A stretch of 26,009 nt of DNA, taken from UMGS1889 sp900556055 (lineage in GTDB: Bacteria; Bacillota; Clostridia; Oscillospirales; Ruminococcaceae). The notes below the pieces were generated by a model. It did not search any database, was not told the DNA's origin, and saw only the letters and a list, made by a program, of their open reading frames with translations. Both the position numbers and the translations under genes were made by a program. Shown piece by piece: positions 24,492 to 26,009 of the stretch. The stretch lies in the NCBI GenBank assembly GCA_902463265.1, contig CABQEV010000026.1, positions 1-26,009 on the forward strand, read 5' to 3'. The number at the start of each line of letters is the position of its first letter. The first letter of the stretch is position 1.

Positions 24492-24549
24492 AGGGGAAGG
24501 GGGGAAAGTCCCCGCTTTGCTTAGGGTTTGTTCTTTCCCCCCTTCCCCT
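24492..24549. repeat. Purine/pyrimidine inverted repeat
   Basis: A 17-base arm AGGGGAAGGGGGGAAAG (24492-24508) is perfectly complementary to 24533-24549 across 24 bases, with weaker pairing outward toward GAGA and TCTC. One strand of each arm is all purine. Confidence 0.85.
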
Positions 24550-24651
24550 TAGGTGTCTCTTTGCGAGATTTCCACAAACTAACCCTAACTAAATAAAGAA
24601 GTGTCAACCGGAGAAAGTATGCTTAAAGCCACACTAAATTAACCATAATCA

Positions 24652-24711
24652 CAAACTAAAAAGTCGCAAAATCCCCATGAAGAAGTTTACTAAGCAAACT
24701 AAAAAGCCGCA
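24652..24711. repeat. Direct repeat of 17 bases
   Basis: CAAACTAAAAAGTCGCA (24652-24668) recurs at 24695-24711 with one change, 43 bases apart. A related inverted word TTAGTTTGCG lies at about 24746-24755. Confidence 0.75.
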
Positions 24712-24740
24712 GCCCAAGCAATAGCCCGTGAACTGCGGAT

Positions 24741-24819
24741 ATCGGTTAGTTTGCGACCTACCGCCGCCTGTCGGCGGTTGACCGATACATTATCGCCGTT
24801 CGGCGATGTTATCGGTCAA
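24741..24819. repeat. Two adjacent hairpins with alternative pairing
   Basis: ACCGCCG (24760-24766) pairs with CGGCGGT (24772-24778). TTGACCGATA (24778-24787) pairs with TATCGGTCAA (24810-24819), enclosing ATCGCCG/CGGCGAT (24792-24807). ATCGGT at 24741-24746 could instead pair with ACCGAT at 24781-24786, so two folds exclude each other. Confidence 0.7.
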
Positions 24820-24820
24820 T

Positions 24821-24902
24821 GCCGCATGCAGGTTTGATGCTCTTTGTTTCTTTGAATTGATGTGTAGGATAGCGGTTCTACTGTTTCTTTTCTGCATGCG
24901 GC
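24821..24902. repeat. Inverted repeat of 11 bases
   Basis: GCCGCATGCAG (24821-24831) and CTGCATGCGGC (24892-24902) are perfect inverted copies 60 bases apart. TTTTT follows the second copy on the plus strand. Confidence 0.7.
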
Positions 24903-25012
24903 TTTTTGGATTGCGGCTTTGTGCGGTGCATCTGCTATGTGCGTTCCGTGTTGTGACTGATAGTTTTTCTTTTCTTTATGTGAGCGAATTTTGGATTGTT
25001 GCTTGCGGAGTT

Positions 25013-25058
25013 TCGCCCTTGCGAGGGCGACCAGCCCTTTCCAAAGCCAAAGGGCTGG
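25013..25058. repeat. Pair of perfect hairpins
   Basis: TCGCCCT/AGGGCGA (25013-25030, 4-base loop) is followed directly by CCAGCCCTTT/AAAGGGCTGG (25031-25058, 8-base loop). The layout is that of short dispersed repeats common between genes in gut Clostridia; that comparison is from memory. Confidence 0.75.
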
Positions 25059-25117
25059 ACCCCAACGCTTTTTAGTTTGGGTGCGGATTTGGTGGTGCTG
25101 TTCACCTGAATATAAAA

Positions 25118-25148
25118 AGTGGGAAAACCGCTTTTCGGTTCTCCCACT
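25118..25148 (-). terminator. Intrinsic terminator of the GH27 gene
   Basis: On the minus strand a 13-bp stem with one mismatch (25136-25148 with 25118-25130) and a 5-base loop ends in a T-run at about 25114-25118. It lies 4 bases past the stop codon. Confidence 0.9.
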
Positions 25149-25152
25149 CTCT

Positions 25153-26009
25153 TTATGCAAAAATGTGATACGCTTTTGTGCCGTGCGATGCTATCTTCGC
25201 CTTTATTCTGTCATCTGCTCCGGACTTCTCACCCGTCCAAAGCTCCTTCCTCTCCATCGGCTCATCTATTCCGCATTCCGCAAGCGCTATATCAACATCT
25301 GCTTCGCTCTCGCCCGCATTGAACACCGCAATGTAATATCCCCCGATATCCTTTGCATCCGCAAACCAGAGTATTATCTCATTCCCGTCTATATCACGTC
25401 TGAATATCTGATGCGCATTCCTCGAATATTTCAGCATTCCAAGAATATCATCATTTGTGAGAAGCTTCTCGGTGAACCCGTCGTTGTAAACCATATCTCC
25501 GCCGATCATGAGCGGTGAACGCATTATCGACCAGAGCGTAAGCATTGTGTACTGCTCGTCCTCGGTGAATTTTGTGCGGTTCTCTTTGCTGTAATCCTGG
25601 AGTATCGCTCCGACAGGCAGCATATCCGCATCGGGCCAGTGACCGTTTCCGCTGTGCGTACACCACTTCTCTGCCCTGCCGAACATATCGTAGAGCAGCT
25701 CCCATTTATCCCAGAAATCGTCGGTGATACGCCACATATTCGCATACTGCTTATAAAGCTCCGCCTTTTCAATGAGCGCAGGCCCCGGGGAAAGGCTCAG
25801 CACCATTTCACGTCCGCAGCTGTGAAGCGACTTGGAAAGCATGATAAGCTCCGTTTCCTCGTGCGGAAGCTCCCTTGCGATATCATCGACCTTGATAAAG
25901 TCAACGCCCCACTCCCTATAAAGCTCAAAAAGGCTGTCGTAATACTCTCTTGCGCCCTTTTTTGCAGGGTCAACGCCGTACATATCTGTGTTCCAGTGAC
26001 AGATGCTGT
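25153..26009 (-). CDS. GH27 alpha-galactosidase, C-terminal part (partial)
   Basis: The frame is open to the window edge, so only about the last 285 residues are present. An internal ATG at 25983 is not the true start: upstream codons continue the family sequence (CHWNTDMYGVDP). GH27 features include the WGVDFIKVDD strand with the catalytic nucleophile Asp, and a WRITDDFWDKW segment carrying the likely acid/base Asp. NGHWPDADMLPVG, TLWSIMRSPLMIGGD and a C-terminal beta-sandwich (about the last 80 residues) follow. Members release terminal alpha-galactose from oligosaccharides and galactomannans; some act on beta-L-arabinopyranose. Whether the protein is secreted cannot be seen. It is followed by a terminator and is the last gene of its unit. 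Confidence 0.93.
   Translation of the reverse strand, partial: SICHWNTDMYGVDPAKKGAREYYDSLFELYREWGVDFIKVDDIARELPHEETELIMLSKSLHSCGREMVLSLSPGPALIEKAELYKQYANMWRITDDFWDKWELLYDMFGRAEKWCTHSGNGHWPDADMLPVGAILQDYSKENRTKFTEDEQYTMLTLWSIMRSPLMIGGDMVYNDGFTEKLLTNDDILGMLKYSRNAHQIFRRDIDGNEIILWFADAKDIGGYYIAVFNAGESEADVDIALAECGIDEPMERKELWTGEKSGADDRIKAKIASHGTKAYHIFA

Larger units (their letters stand above)
23662..25117. other. Repeat-rich region without a credible gene
   Basis: About 1.45 kb in which all reading frames are short, lack ribosome sites or read like translated repeats. The part at about 24200-24400 is C/A-rich on the plus strand with few G. It holds a terminator-like hairpin, a 6-bp hairpin (23983-23998), heptamer and 35-base tandem repeats, a G-quadruplex motif, a palindrome, a long G-rich stem, direct repeats and several nested hairpins, listed separately. 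No tRNA, rRNA, CRISPR or transposase was seen. Confidence 0.8.

Noticed and set aside
24806..25075. Reading frame of 89 residues on the plus strand
   Set aside because: It runs across the hairpins and dispersed repeats, has no ribosome site and a Cys/Phe-rich translation typical of noncoding DNA.
24041..25117. Insertion sequence or MITE
   Set aside because: No transposase, no clear terminal inverted repeats bounding the region and no target-site duplication were found; only internal repeats are visible.

Overview
The window looks like chromosomal DNA of a gut Clostridia of the Ruminococcus type (Oscillospiraceae). This is inferred from intermediate GC content, many secreted lipoproteins with Thr/Glu/Ala-rich linkers, a CE2-like esterase, a GH27 glycosidase, a GT35 phosphorylase, an Rpn-type tail fragment, and consensus TTGACA-17-TATAAT promoters. 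There is no rRNA or tRNA to fix the taxonomy.

Region 1 (1-1160, plus strand) is the end of a phage module: the last codons of an upstream gene, a holin and a GH25 endolysin, closed by a bidirectional terminator. Region 2 (1163-11367, minus strand) is a long co-directional run. It starts at a consensus promoter (11339-11367) with a CNNM/HlyC-type membrane protein, continues through five consecutive paralogous lipoproteins with a transglutaminase-like Cys-His-Asp domain, and ends with a DUF5131 (Gp37/Gp68-type) protein and an SGNH hydrolase. The transglutaminase array is the most striking feature. All five keep the catalytic triad, and neighbours resemble each other most, which suggests growth by tandem duplication. 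A hairpin and a 120-nt gap between the fourth- and third-numbered copies may divide the run in two.

Region 3 (11494-13796, minus strand) is a two-gene operon of unrecognised membrane proteins with its own promoter. Region 4 (13899-16411, plus strand) is a monocistronic glycogen/maltodextrin phosphorylase with two overlapping candidate promoters, a small leader hairpin and a terminator. Region 5 (16414-19890, plus strand) is a tight five-gene operon: an orphan Rpn C-terminal domain, a membrane protein, a CE2-like esterase lipoprotein, a flavin-reductase-like protein and an OmpR-type response regulator without an adjacent kinase.

Region 6 (19906-22403, minus strand) is a two-gene operon. It encodes a lipoprotein with a triplicated internal domain and a zinc-ribbon membrane protein, and is preceded by a perfect promoter and a leader that can form a long hairpin. 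Region 7 (22507-23661, minus strand) is a YabE/Rpf-like cell-wall protein (DUF348-G5-3D) with a perfect promoter and a terminator. A weaker promoter candidate points antisense into its 3' end. Region 8 (about 23662-25117) is 1.45 kb without a credible gene. It is packed with tandem repeats, a G-quadruplex motif, a near-perfect palindrome and nested hairpins. Region 9 (25118-26009, minus strand) is the C-terminal part of a GH27 alpha-galactosidase running off the window.

Overall the window is dominated by cell-envelope and secreted functions: peptidoglycan (endolysin, 3D protein), surface lipoproteins, and polysaccharide use and storage. The function of the transglutaminase array cannot be read from the sequence.
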